A stretch of 64,000 nucleotides of DNA from Clostridia bacterium (GCA_017516745.1 JAFXBF010000001.1:114520-178519); one strand, 5' to 3'. Shown: positions 17,909 through 25,755, counted from the stretch's first letter. A program made the numbers and translations. Notes: generated from the letters alone by a model not told the origin.

Positions 17909-18424
17909 ATGATTATGATAAACAAAAATAATTATTCAAGTAGAAAACCAACACGATTAAGAAATTTTGATTACAGTACACCAGGTTCATATTTTATAAC
18001 GATATGTACACAAAGCCGTGAAAAGTTGTTGTCAGAAGTCGTAGGGGATGGGTTACCCATCCCGCCAATGCTGACTCACCCCGGTGTTTTGGTGGATGAA
18101 TCCATACGACAAATCAAAGAACGTTATGCTTCAATAACAGTGGATAATTATATTATTATGCCCAATCACATTCATTTGCTTCTATCAGTTGAGTCTTCAG
18201 ATGATGCAGATAATTCAAAGGTTGCTGTTGATAGTGTTATAGGATGGCTTAAATACGATATTACAAAGAAGATTAATGAGTTTTTTAGAACTCCTGGTCA
18301 AAAACGTTTTCAGCGTTCTTTTCATGACCATATAATTCGTGATATAAATGATTATGAAAGAATTAACGAATATATTGAATATAATTATTTAAAATGGTCA
18401 AAAGACTGCTTTTATGTTGATTAA
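17909..18424 (+). CDS. REP-associated tyrosine transposase (RAYT, IS200/IS605-like Y1 fold)
   Basis: 171 residues of the Y1_Tnp fold. The metal-binding HUH motif is MPNHIHLLL (near residue 88) and the nucleophile Tyr is in INEYIEYN near the C terminus. The N-terminal segment RNFDYSTPGSYFITICTQSR is typical of RAYTs. VVGDGLPIPP (about residues 44-53) is encoded by an in-frame copy of the flanking palindrome and is not normally part of the family. There is no clear Shine-Dalgarno before ATG 17909, and codon use is more A/T-rich than in the neighbours, suggesting separate ancestry. Both catalytic motifs are intact, so it may be functional. Confidence 0.85.
   Translation: MIMINKNNYSSRKPTRLRNFDYSTPGSYFITICTQSREKLLSEVVGDGLPIPPMLTHPGVLVDESIRQIKERYASITVDNYIIMPNHIHLLLSVESSDDADNSKVAVDSVIGWLKYDITKKINEFFRTPGQKRFQRSFHDHIIRDINDYERINEYIEYNYLKWSKDCFYVD
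18041..18066. repeat. REP-like palindrome embedded in the RAYT coding sequence
   Basis: The GTAGGGG end is followed by a perfect 9-bp stem, GGGATGGGT/ACCCATCCC, around one T, matching hairpin 1 of the flanking copies. It lies in frame and causes no stop. Confidence 0.8.
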
Positions 18425-18426
18425 AT

Positions 18427-18498
18427 GTAGGGGATGGGTCACCCCTCACGACAAAAAGGATATGTATTTAACAAGGGGAGGCGAAACGCCTCCCCTAC
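18427..18498. repeat. REP-like double palindrome, right copy
   Basis: Same plan as the left copy. Hairpin 1 is degraded (GGGATGGGT against ACCCCTCAC); hairpin 2, GGGGAGGCG-AAA-CGCCTCCCC, is perfect. On the minus strand hairpin 2 followed by TTGTTAAATA could also end transcription of the convergent membrane-protein gene. Confidence 0.85.
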
Positions 18499-18504
18499 AT
18501 TTTA

Positions 18505-20211
18505 TTATTCTGCCTTTAAAAGTCCAAGCTCTTCCAGCGCTTTTTCTGCTTGGGCTTTGTTGAATGAATAACTGAATATACTTTGGTTATAACCGAATTC
18601 TCTGTCTTCGTTAATAATTTTGGCTTCGAGCAACAGGGAATGAGCCGTAGTGTTGTATGTTGTCCAATTAGAAAGCTTCACGTAATAATGTAAGCTATGC
18701 TCCTTGAAATCCGTGCCGTTCTTTTCGTCAAGGTGCTTTATCAGCTTTGCCATTTCCGGTATTGCCGCATCCCCTAAGCTGTCAAGCGCATCAACATCTA
18801 CTACCTTAACCGTGCCGTCAATATAGCGGTCAACGTTGAATTTTGCAATCTGTCTGTCAACATTGCAAAGCGAAAGTCCTGCAAAGGCAACTATTACGAC
18901 GCAGGCACACGCAGGAATCCAGCTGATTTTCTTTATAAAACGGCTCAATGTGATTATCAGGAATATAACCGCAATTACCGCCATAAACCACGCTGCATAA
19001 ACTCTTTTTTGTGTAAGTCCGTAGCGGTTGATGTACATTACAAGCTTTGACATAGCCGTAGCCATAAGCAGGAAGGTGACCGCAGAAAACACAACTGTAA
19101 GGATTTTTACGGTTATTGCGTTTGCCTTGCCTTTTTTTATTAGTTGCGTAATCAGCACTATTACCGTAAGGTTGATTACGGATACCTTGCATAGTTCGAA
19201 AAAGCCTTCTCTTGCGTACTGTGCGTAGCTGAAATTATCGGGTAACACACCCGTAAAGCCCGAAATGTAATACTGTTTCTGTGAAATGAAGAACACCACA
19301 TAAACGGCAAGCAGGGGAATTACCGCCGCAAGCACGGTTACAAGAGGAGCAATTTTAATTTTGTCGGAAACCTTAATAAAATTTTCTTTGGTGAAAAATC
19401 TGCTCTGTTTTTTATCCGTGCCCGAAATAAACAGGCTGAATATGTACATACCGACGGGTATTCCGAAAACAAGGCAGCTTATGTGGTAGCCGATATCAGC
19501 GGAATTGAAGCTGAAAATTTTATCAACAATTTCCTTGAAGCCCTCGTCATAAGACAAAAGCGAAAGCGCAAGGCTTGCAGGAATTATTGCCACAACTATG
19601 CCCACAAGCAGGTAAGCAAAATATTTTGTGCCCTTGCTTTTTCTTGAAGCGGCCAAGGCACGGAAAAGCTCAAAATCCTTTAACGCACCGAAGGGCATAG
19701 TCAAAAGCGATTTAAAAATATCAAATACAATAAGGTTGGAAAACGGCTTGCCCAATGAATTTCCCGTTGCCGAATAAACGAAATAGCAGTACGCCGCAAA
19801 CGCATATCCGCCCGTGAAAATGTTTAGCGGAGACTCCCAGCCGTAGCCCAGCGAAACAGATATCACAACGGCGGAAAATGCGGCAAATATGGCCGTGCCG
19901 TTAATCTTTACCTTTTTAAACGCAAACACTATTGCTGTTGCAGCAAAAATAAAAGCCGTAAACAGCGTGCCGCCGATGGCGGATTCGGTAAGCGGAAAAG
20001 CAAGGCAGAAAAGATAGCCCGAAAGACAGCTTATCCACGCAAACAGCGCCTCGTGCTGAGTGAAGCTGCGATGAATTTTAGGCGCTTTAGCTTTTAAAAC
20101 AGGTACTGTTTCCGCTTCATTTGCTTTATCTTCAACTGCTGTTTCAACTGCTTTGTTTTCGGTTGAATCGGGATTTTGAACGGTTGCTTTTACTTCGGAG
20201 TTCTGTTCCAT
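18505..20211 (-). CDS. Polytopic membrane protein, DUF4153/DUF4173-like
   Basis: 568 residues: an acidic soluble N terminus of about 45 residues (Glu/Ala/Val-rich), then about a dozen hydrophobic segments and a C-terminal soluble domain of about 110 residues. The segments YAREGFFELCKVSVINL and RYGLTQKRVYAAWFM resemble the DUF4153/DUF4173 families of Firmicutes membrane proteins; their function is unknown. It is the last gene of a three-gene operon with a small helix-turn-helix regulator and a DUF2975 protein. The start has TCC-rich (AGGAGGA) Shine-Dalgarno on the minus strand. The family assignment is by memory of short motifs only. Confidence 0.7.
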   Translation of the reverse strand: MEQNSEVKATVQNPDSTENKAVETAVEDKANEAETVPVLKAKAPKIHRSFTQHEALFAWISCLSGYLFCLAFPLTESAIGGTLFTAFIFAATAIVFAFKKVKINGTAIFAAFSAVVISVSLGYGWESPLNIFTGGYAFAAYCYFVYSATGNSLGKPFSNLIVFDIFKSLLTMPFGALKDFELFRALAASRKSKGTKYFAYLLVGIVVAIIPASLALSLLSYDEGFKEIVDKIFSFNSADIGYHISCLVFGIPVGMYIFSLFISGTDKKQSRFFTKENFIKVSDKIKIAPLVTVLAAVIPLLAVYVVFFISQKQYYISGFTGVLPDNFSYAQYAREGFFELCKVSVINLTVIVLITQLIKKGKANAITVKILTVVFSAVTFLLMATAMSKLVMYINRYGLTQKRVYAAWFMAVIAVIFLIITLSRFIKKISWIPACACVVIVAFAGLSLCNVDRQIAKFNVDRYIDGTVKVVDVDALDSLGDAAIPEMAKLIKHLDEKNGTDFKEHSLHYYVKLSNWTTYNTTAHSLLLEAKIINEDREFGYNQSIFSYSFNKAQAEKALEELGLLKAE

Positions 20212-20226
20212 TTTTTATCCTCCTTC

Positions 20227-20433
20227 CTATTTTTCGGGCGAATATTCAATAATGTCCTCAACCCTGCAGTCAAGCGCCTTGCATATTGCCTCAAGCGTTG
20301 AGAATTTAATAGCCTTTGCCTTGTTGTTCTTGAGTATGGAAAGGTTGGCTATTGTAATGCCGACCTTTTCGGATAACTCGTTTAGTGACATTTTTCTTTT
20401 TGCCATCATTACGTCAAGATTTATAATTATCAT
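20227..20433 (-). CDS. Small XRE-type helix-turn-helix regulator (YozG-like)
   Basis: 68 residues consisting almost only of an HTH domain: KMSLNELSEKVGITIANLSILKNNKAKAI is followed by FSTLEAICKALDCRVEDIIEY. This compact type is regularly paired with DUF2975 proteins in Firmicutes, as here, where it starts 11 bp after that gene. AGAGGT gives the Shine-Dalgarno. It is the obvious candidate to bind the palindrome at 20980-20996. Confidence 0.88.
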   Translation of the reverse strand: MIIINLDVMMAKRKMSLNELSEKVGITIANLSILKNNKAKAIKFSTLEAICKALDCRVEDIIEYSPEK

Positions 20434-20444
20434 AGCTTACCTCT

Positions 20445-20906
20445 TTATACCGTCAGGTCGTTTTCGCTTTTGATTTCGGTAGCCTCGGCAATAACGTTCT
20501 TTGTTACCCTCAGGCACAGTCCGAGGAAAATACCTGCAAGACCGATAGCAAAGCAGATGTAAAAGAAAATACCTACACAGCAAAACAGCAAACTGGCAGC
20601 CAAGCAGCACCAAGACACCCCACGGATGAGCGCAACACTTTTGGGCGTAAAAACTGCCCCGTATTTAACACGCTGAAGCAATTTAAACAGCAGTACATCC
20701 GCAAGCACAAACACCGCAAGAATAAGGTAGGCGACGACCAAAATATAAACAAATTCGTCGGTTGAAATATGCGACATATTACGCATTTCAACGTATAATC
20801 TGAGTACAAACGGCAGTGCGAAAGCACCTGCAATACAAAGCACGAAAAAGATTACCGAAATAGCCAGAGAAAGATTTACAGACTGTCTTTTTGATATTCT
20901 GAGCAT
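20445..20906 (-). CDS. DUF2975 membrane protein
   Basis: 153 residues with four predicted membrane helices (about 13-35, 50-72, 95-112, 117-132). The C-terminal tail NVIAEATEIKSENDLTV and the central YGAVFTPKSV match the DUF2975 family. It is first in the operon with the HTH gene and the large membrane protein. Its role is unknown; it may sense something at the membrane for the small regulator. Confidence 0.85.
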   Translation of the reverse strand: MLRISKRQSVNLSLAISVIFFVLCIAGAFALPFVLRLYVEMRNMSHISTDEFVYILVVAYLILAVFVLADVLLFKLLQRVKYGAVFTPKSVALIRGVSWCCLAASLLFCCVGIFFYICFAIGLAGIFLGLCLRVTKNVIAEATEIKSENDLTV

Positions 20907-20943
20907 ATTGTTTTACCTCCGTATATTAACTTCCTTTATCTGC

Positions 20944-20972
20944 ATAATAGCACTCGGATTTTCGTTTGTCAA
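20944..20972 (-). promoter_or_regulatory. Promoter of the DUF2975-HTH-membrane protein operon
   Basis: Minus strand TTGACA (20967-20972), 17 bp, TATTAT (20944-20949). The -35 is perfect. It points away from the lipoprotein promoter at 21004-21032. Confidence 0.85.
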
Positions 20973-20979
20973 TATAAAC

Positions 20980-20996
20980 TTATCGAATTACGATAA
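20980..20996. promoter_or_regulatory. Palindromic operator centred between two divergent promoters
   Basis: TTATCG-AATTA-CGATAA is a perfect 6-bp inverted repeat with a 5-bp centre. Exactly 7 bp separate each edge from the nearest -35 box on either side. It is a likely binding site for a dimeric regulator, plausibly the HTH protein encoded at 20227-20433. Confidence 0.65.
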
Positions 20997-21003
20997 AAAT
21001 TTA

Positions 21004-21032
21004 TTGACAAGCACTTGCTTGTGTGCTATATT
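21004..21032 (+). promoter_or_regulatory. Promoter of the lipoprotein gene
   Basis: TTGACA (21004-21009), 17 bp, TATATT (21027-21032). The spacer contains the inverted repeat AAGCA-CT-TGCTT (21009-21020), a possible second repressor site. Confidence 0.85.
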
Positions 21033-21056
21033 GCGAATTGAAAGGAGATGTAAGTA

Positions 21057-21908
21057 ATGAAATTTTCAAAATTCATATCGGTGTGTTTAATTGCGTTTGT
21101 TTTATTTGCTTTTTCAGCCTGCAAGCAGGAGGAAAGACCGTGGGATATTGCCGCAGACCCTCTCAGCAGAGGAGATTATTCACACGCTTTGTTTTCGGGC
21201 TTGGAGTTTAACCGTATATCAGCTCTTCACGGTAACATAACGTATAACGATACAATGCTGTCTGATTATGATGCTTATATATTTAAATATGCTCACGATG
21301 ACGGCAGGTATATTGCCTACCGTTCAATGCAGCTTCTGACCGACGGTGCAGGTGATTATACCAGAACTCTCAACGGCGATACCTACGGAATAACAAACGA
21401 TAAATTCTGCCTTTACGATTATGCTGAAAATAAAACTTATGAGTTTGCCGATGCGGAAGAATTGAACAAATACTGTCTTGAAAACTCAATAAGCCTCGGC
21501 AATTGGTTTTATCCTGCTGCTTTTAGCAGTATTGAGGGTAAGCAGACGAAACTTACAGGCAAATATTCGTTTGAGGATATCGGAAAATACCGTGGGCAGT
21601 CAGTTCTTAAAAACGGTGTTCCTGTGTTTTCGGGGTATATCGAAAACCTTAATAAATACGGTAAATTTATAGTTTTTAATCTTAAAATAGCCAAAACCAA
21701 TTTTGATATTGAGCTTATGGGACAAGCTAACAAGGGCTTGTCACCGATGTCCGAAGAAAAGCTCGTGTCTTACCGTGCCGATTGGGGTTTAACTTTTCCT
21801 GTTAACTATGATAAATACATAGTTATCGATTCATTGACCGACGCAGTAAATGAATTTGATACCGAAGACGAAGCACTTGACTATGCCGCAGAGAATTATG
21901 CAGTATAG
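21057..21908 (+). CDS. Predicted lipoprotein of unknown function
   Basis: 283 residues with a lipoprotein signal peptide: basic start, hydrophobic core, and lipobox FSAC with the acylated Cys near residue 21. The mature part has no motif I recognise; it is rich in Tyr and Asp, and its C terminus, NEFDTEDEALDYAAENYAV, is acidic. A strong AAGGAGATG Shine-Dalgarno precedes ATG 21057. It diverges from the DUF2975 operon and shares the palindrome between the two promoters, so coregulation is likely. A solute- or peptidoglycan-related surface role cannot be judged. Confidence 0.8.
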   Translation: MKFSKFISVCLIAFVLFAFSACKQEERPWDIAADPLSRGDYSHALFSGLEFNRISALHGNITYNDTMLSDYDAYIFKYAHDDGRYIAYRSMQLLTDGAGDYTRTLNGDTYGITNDKFCLYDYAENKTYEFADAEELNKYCLENSISLGNWFYPAAFSSIEGKQTKLTGKYSFEDIGKYRGQSVLKNGVPVFSGYIENLNKYGKFIVFNLKIAKTNFDIELMGQANKGLSPMSEEKLVSYRADWGLTFPVNYDKYIVIDSLTDAVNEFDTEDEALDYAAENYAV

Positions 21909-21925
21909 TTTATGCAGGTAAAATG

Positions 21926-22023
21926 CTGCAATGGGGTGTAGGGGTAATTCACGAATTGCACGCCGTAAAAGAGATATGAAGGTAAATTTCGGTCGAGAAA
22001 GTGAATCGACCCTACATTTGCAG
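21926..22023. repeat. Divergent GTAGGGG/CCCTAC palindromic element
   Basis: Core 21938-22015 starts with GTAGGGG and ends with CCCTAC, enclosing two hairpins (around AATTCACGAATT, and GGTCGA...TCGACC). An outer CTGCAA/TTGCAG pair extends it. It has the same two-hairpin plan and ends as the RAYT repeats, but different stem sequences. Confidence 0.65.
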
Positions 22024-22040
22024 TGAAAGAGGTATGGTTT

Positions 22041-22526
22041 ATGAAAGCTAAAAGATTTAAAATATTGAAAATTGTTATTGTTTCATTGTTGTTGGCTGTT
22101 CTGCTTTTTGCTTTGTTTATCGGTATAAGTTATAGGCAAATGGTTGTATCTGCTTCGGAGGATGAGGTTATGGTTTCATCAAACGGAGAATATACAGTTG
22201 AAATCGATAATGAATACTACGGCTTTTATTATTTTACTATATCGGATATTTTGATAAAGAATAAGAATCAAGAGGTCCTTTTGTCTGATGGAGGTATCTG
22301 TGGAGCAAATTTCTACTGGAGTTTGACCAAAAATGATTTGTGGGTTGTTTCAAACGATATTGGTGTTTTGGTATATGTATGTGAAAATGGTACTTTCACA
22401 AAATATAATATAATAAAAAACGGTGAACAATACGAAATAACGAATTCCAATGTTGATTTCGGCACAGTTTATGACCTCGAAGAAATACCGCAGAAAGTTA
22501 TTGATTATTTTGAAAGGATAGGGTGA
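22041..22526 (+). CDS. Membrane-anchored protein of unknown function
   Basis: About 161 residues. The basic start KAKRFKILK is followed by one hydrophobic helix (about 9-32), then an extracytoplasmic domain rich in aromatic and acidic residues, including NGEYTVEIDNEYYGFYYFT. I do not recognise the family. ATG 22041 is preferred because AAAGAGGT lies upstream; a GTG at 22023 lies inside the preceding repeat. It ends 4 bp before the next gene, so the two form a pair. A/T content is higher than in the neighbouring core genes. Confidence 0.7.
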   Translation: MKAKRFKILKIVIVSLLLAVLLFALFIGISYRQMVVSASEDEVMVSSNGEYTVEIDNEYYGFYYFTISDILIKNKNQEVLLSDGGICGANFYWSLTKNDLWVVSNDIGVLVYVCENGTFTKYNIIKNGEQYEITNSNVDFGTVYDLEEIPQKVIDYFERIG

Positions 22527-22530
22527 TAAT

Positions 22531-23232
22531 ATGGACACAAAACTCAAAAAGCTTCTTCCATGGGTATTACCGCCGATAGCTTTCTTTGCGTTATTCAGTT
22601 TGCGATTTGTTGCTATTGCCAAAGCCACGCTTTATCCGGATTTTTCTTCGGAAATTTTCAGTGTTTTTCTGTTCGGTGCAATTCCGAGCATCGTGTATCT
22701 GGTTTCTTTATTTCTATATGTTAAATCGGCGAAGAAATCATCAAAAAGGTTAGTTGGTATAATATCTGCCGTAATAATTGCAGTTCTTTTGTGCTTTGAA
22801 GGTTACATATCACTTGTTTGCAGTAGTGACATTTCAAAAACAAATGATATAAATAATTATCTTGTTCTTGATGACGGCAGCCTGGTACATAACAGCGATT
22901 GTGTAGAGCTTTTACCGGTTGAAGTTCCCGAAAACGCCCAAAACCCTGTTTACGACTATTATTGTGAGTTCAGCCTTTTCAGCGGCAGTTATGTTTATGC
23001 TGAATGGACTTTGCCCGAAAATGAGTATCTTGAAGAAAAGCAGAGAATAATTGACAGCGCAGACGAATATAAGCTTCAATATTTTAAATGTGAGAATCAG
23101 GATTTATATGCTTTGGATGCTCCAAGAGATATTGCACAGTTTTCTTTTAACAATGCTGATTGCCGTGTAAGTTATTACGTTTCAAACGGTGTTGTTTTTG
23201 AACCGTTATGGGAAAAGCAGATATCAGAATAA
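22531..23232 (+). CDS. Membrane protein of unknown function with extracytoplasmic domain
   Basis: 233 residues with three hydrophobic segments in the first 90 (about 10-30, 40-63, 71-92) and a soluble C-terminal domain of about 140 residues. That domain is rich in Asp, Glu and Tyr and holds three Cys. No motif is recognised. It is probably cotranscribed with the 161-residue protein before it, and a good terminator follows. Both may descend from accessory surface proteins. Confidence 0.7.
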   Translation: MDTKLKKLLPWVLPPIAFFALFSLRFVAIAKATLYPDFSSEIFSVFLFGAIPSIVYLVSLFLYVKSAKKSSKRLVGIISAVIIAVLLCFEGYISLVCSSDISKTNDINNYLVLDDGSLVHNSDCVELLPVEVPENAQNPVYDYYCEFSLFSGSYVYAEWTLPENEYLEEKQRIIDSADEYKLQYFKCENQDLYALDAPRDIAQFSFNNADCRVSYYVSNGVVFEPLWEKQISE

Positions 23233-23237
23233 TCAAA

Positions 23238-23276
23238 AACAGCTCAGCCGATTTTGGTTTCGGTTGAGCTGTTTTT
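23238..23276 (+). terminator. Intrinsic terminator after the two membrane-protein genes
   Basis: A 14-bp stem, AACAGCTCAGCCGA/TCGGTTGAGCTGTT (one G-T pair), is followed by TTTTAGTTTT. Confidence 0.85.
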
Positions 23277-23285
23277 AGTTTTAAG

Positions 23286-23450
23286 TGATATACCGATTTA
23301 ATCGGCGTGATATTGTTGCTTTAGGAAACGGTTATATTCGCCTATAAAACTGCCGAAGGCAATATCACTATGCGAAGCATAATAAAACTACGAAGTAATA
23401 TAACTCGCCGTAAGGCGAATATAACTGCATAAAGCCGTCAGGCTTTATGC
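23286..23450. repeat. Array of short GAA-loop hairpins
   Basis: Successive small palindromes: CCGAT-TTA-ATCGG (23293-23305), TGCC-GAA-GGCA (23351-23361), TATGC-GAA-GCATA (23369-23381), TAC-GAA-GTA (23389-23397), TCGCC-GTAA-GGCGA (23405-23418) and GCATAAAGCC-GTCA-GGCTTTATGC (23427-23450). Linkers are A/T-rich (ATATCAC, ATAAAAC, AATATAACT). Centres of the middle four are 18-19 bp apart. The last hairpin overlaps the end of cysS and may terminate it. Confidence 0.75.
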
Positions 23451-24826
23451 CATTTAACGCCCTGCGGTGTGTCCTCAAGCACTATGCCCATAGCCTTGAT
23501 TTTGTCACGGATTTCGTCTGCCTTTGCCCAGTTCTTGTCTTTTCTTGCCTGTGCACGCTCTGCAATAAGTGCTTCAACCTCTTCGTCAAGGCTTGCCTTG
23601 CCACGGTTGTAAACAAGGCCGAGTACGTCTGTCAGCTCGTCAAATGCCTTTGAGGCAAGGTCAAGAGTCTGCTTTGAAGCGCCTGCGGCAATAGCAGTGT
23701 TGATATCTCTTACCAGCTCAAATACTGCTGAAATGCCGTCAGCGGTGTTGAGGTCATCATCCATAGCCTTTATAAACTGCTCAATTCTGCCGTGTACCTT
23801 GTCGTTGAACTCGTTGTCAAGCTCGCCGTCAACTGCGTTTTCAAGCGCAAAATCGAGGTTGTTGCGGCAGGTGTAAAGGCGTTCAAGCGAAGCCTTGCAC
23901 TGCTCGATAACGTCAACGCTGTAGTTGATGGGGCTGCGGTAGTGTGAGGAAATCATAAGGTAACGGATGGGCTCGTAGCCGTATTTTTCCGCAACGTCAC
24001 GCACGGTGAAGAAGTTGCCGAGGGATTTTGACATTTTTACGTTGTCAACGTTGATATAGCCGTTGTGCATCCAGTAGTTTGAAAACGGTGCACCGTTGCA
24101 GCATTCGCTCTGTGCAATTTCGTTTTCGTGGTGGGGGAATATAAGGTCCTGACCTCCGCAGTGAATGTCAATTGTTGTTCCGAGATAGCGGCGTACCATA
24201 GCCGAGCACTCAATGTGCCAGCCGGGTCTGCCGTGACCCCACGGGCTCTCCCAGTAGGGCTCGCCGGGCTTTGCACCCTTCCAGAGGGCGAAATCCATCG
24301 GCTCACGCTTGATGTCCTCAACGTTGATTCGGGCCCCTGCCTCAAGCTCTTCAAGCGGCTGGTGTGAAAGCTTGCCGTATTCGTCAAACTTTGTGGGGCT
24401 GAAATATACGTCGCCGTCAACTGCGTATGCAAAGCCCTTTTCAATAAGCGTTGAAATGATGGCAATAATTTCGTCGATATTCTCTGTTGCCTTGGGGTGA
24501 ACGGTAGCCTCACGGATGTTCATACCCTTGGCATCCTTCCAGAATTCCTCGATATATTTTTCGCTGACTTCCTTGAAGCTGAGGCCTTCCTCGTTTGCTC
24601 TGCGGATAATCTTGTCGTCAATATCCGTAAAGTTCTGTACGAATTTAACGTCGTAGCCTCTGTATTCCATATAGCGGCGAAGAACGTCAAACACGCAAAG
24701 GGGACGGGCGTTACCGATGTGAATAAAGTTGTAAACCGTAGGGCCGCAGGCGTAAACCTTAAGTACGCCGGGCTCAATTGTTTTAAGCTCGTCTTTTGCT
24801 CTGGTGAGTGTGTTGTAAATTTTCAT
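23438..24826 (-). CDS. cysS: Cysteinyl-tRNA synthetase
   Basis: Class I synthetase of 462 residues that charges tRNA-Cys. HIGN (FIHIGNARP) and KMSKS (VKMSKSLGNFF) are intact. The zinc site is formed by Cys in YACGPTVYN, HIECSAM, and the HHENEIAQSE segment. It is cotranscribed with cysE (stop of cysE adjoins its start) under the T-box at 25490-25755. Its last codons (WHKA-stop) lie in the 5' arm of the final hairpin of the array at 23286-23450, so the array may have encroached on the 3' end. Confidence 0.97.
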   Translation of the reverse strand: MKIYNTLTRAKDELKTIEPGVLKVYACGPTVYNFIHIGNARPLCVFDVLRRYMEYRGYDVKFVQNFTDIDDKIIRRANEEGLSFKEVSEKYIEEFWKDAKGMNIREATVHPKATENIDEIIAIISTLIEKGFAYAVDGDVYFSPTKFDEYGKLSHQPLEELEAGARINVEDIKREPMDFALWKGAKPGEPYWESPWGHGRPGWHIECSAMVRRYLGTTIDIHCGGQDLIFPHHENEIAQSECCNGAPFSNYWMHNGYINVDNVKMSKSLGNFFTVRDVAEKYGYEPIRYLMISSHYRSPINYSVDVIEQCKASLERLYTCRNNLDFALENAVDGELDNEFNDKVHGRIEQFIKAMDDDLNTADGISAVFELVRDINTAIAAGASKQTLDLASKAFDELTDVLGLVYNRGKASLDEEVEALIAERAQARKDKNWAKADEIRDKIKAMGIVLEDTPQGVKWHKA

Positions 24827-25468
24827 TTATTTCTTCTCTCCTGTCAAAGATTTGATTTTTTTGTTAAGGCTTTCTATTTCAAGCTGCATTCTGTTCAGCT
24901 CAATTGCAATCGGGTCTGGAATGTTGACCTGGTCAAGGTCGTCAACACGCTTGCCGTTCTGCTTTACAACCCTTGCCGGTACACCGACAGCCGTTGAGTT
25001 GGGCGGTATAGCGTTGAGCACAACCGCACCTGCGGCAATGTTCGTGTTGTCGCCGACTGTGAACGGGCCGAGCACCTTTGCACCTGCGCCTATAAGCACG
25101 TTGTTGCCTATAGTCGGGTGACGCTTGCCCGTGTGGTGACCCGTACCGCCGAGGGTAACACCCTGATAAAGCGTAACATCGTCACCGATTACGGCTGTTT
25201 CGCCGATAACTACTCCCGTGCCGTGGTCGATAAACAGTCTTCTTCCTATCGTTGCGGCGGGGTGAATTTCAATACCGGTTTTCTTTACTGCTCTTTGTGA
25301 AATGAATCTTGCCCAGAAATACATTTTATGTCTGTAGCAGAAATTAGCTCTTCTGTGCATTCTTATTGCTTTAAGACCGGGGTAAAGGAAAAATATTTCA
25401 AGTGATGAGCGTGCTGCAGGGTCTCTCTGCTTTACGCAGGCTATATCCTCGCGTATTGTATCAAACAA
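24827..25468 (-). CDS. cysE: Serine O-acetyltransferase
   Basis: Makes O-acetylserine for cysteine synthesis. 213 residues: a helical N-terminal domain (about 1-65) with the family sequence DPAARSSLEIFFLYPG, then left-handed beta-helix hexapeptide repeats (about 65-170) with catalytic His in GTGHHTGKRHPTIGN and the acetyl-CoA-binding turn IGAGAKVLGP. The C-terminal coiled tail ends in Lys. GAGGTGAT gives the Shine-Dalgarno. First gene after the tRNA-Cys T-box. Confidence 0.95.
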   Translation of the reverse strand: MFDTIREDIACVKQRDPAARSSLEIFFLYPGLKAIRMHRRANFCYRHKMYFWARFISQRAVKKTGIEIHPAATIGRRLFIDHGTGVVIGETAVIGDDVTLYQGVTLGGTGHHTGKRHPTIGNNVLIGAGAKVLGPFTVGDNTNIAAGAVVLNAIPPNSTAVGVPARVVKQNGKRVDDLDQVNIPDPIAIELNRMQLEIESLNKKIKSLTGEKK

Positions 25469-25489
25469 AATATCACCTCAATTATATGA

Positions 25490-25755
25490 GCGGAAAACAA
25501 AAAACCGTCACCTATGTTGATAGGTGACGGAGGCGAAAATCAAAAAATAATCGCGGTTCCACTCCGACGTTATACTCAGTAAGGTTCGTTAAAACCTTTG
25601 ACAGCTAACGGTGTCTGCCGTGCGGCCATTTCCTGCCGCCTGCTCACAGGGTGCATTCCCGAAAAGCGGCTGACGGTGCGCTTCCAGCAAACATGCACAC
25701 CTCTCTGTGAAAGCCGAGCTAAACGGTACTTCTTCCTGCTCATTGCATTTGTTTA
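25490..25755 (-). ncRNA. T-box leader, tRNA-Cys specific, controlling cysE-cysS
   Basis: Minus-strand leader ahead of cysE. The T-box sequence reads AGTGGAACCGCG (complement of 25552-25563). The specifier loop contains GGGAA-TGC-ACCC, making the specifier TGC (Cys) at 25655-25653. The terminator arm is CCGTCACCTAT-CAAC-ATAGGTGACGG followed by TTTTTT (25499-25530). Uncharged tRNA-Cys should stabilise the antiterminator and switch on both cysteine synthesis and tRNA-Cys charging. Confidence 0.92.
25499..25530 (-). terminator. T-box regulated terminator
   Basis: A perfect 11-bp stem with a CAAC loop and a six-T tract on the minus strand, about 30 bp upstream of the cysE start; it is alternative to the T-box antiterminator. 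Confidence 0.9.

Larger units (their letters stand above)
17820..18498 (+). mobile_element. REP/RAYT element: transposase gene with paired flanking palindromic repeats
   Basis: A Y1-type transposase gene (17909-18424) is bracketed by two 72-73-bp repeats in the same orientation, each made of two hairpins between GTAGGGG and CCCCTAC. The right repeat starts 3 bp after the transposase stop. The arrangement matches REP-associated tyrosine transposases, which act on hairpin repeats rather than on classic IS ends. I see no target duplication. Confidence 0.75.

Noticed and set aside
23286-23450. CRISPR array
   Set aside because: Spacing is regular but there is no constant repeat; each unit is a different small palindrome and no cas gene is near.
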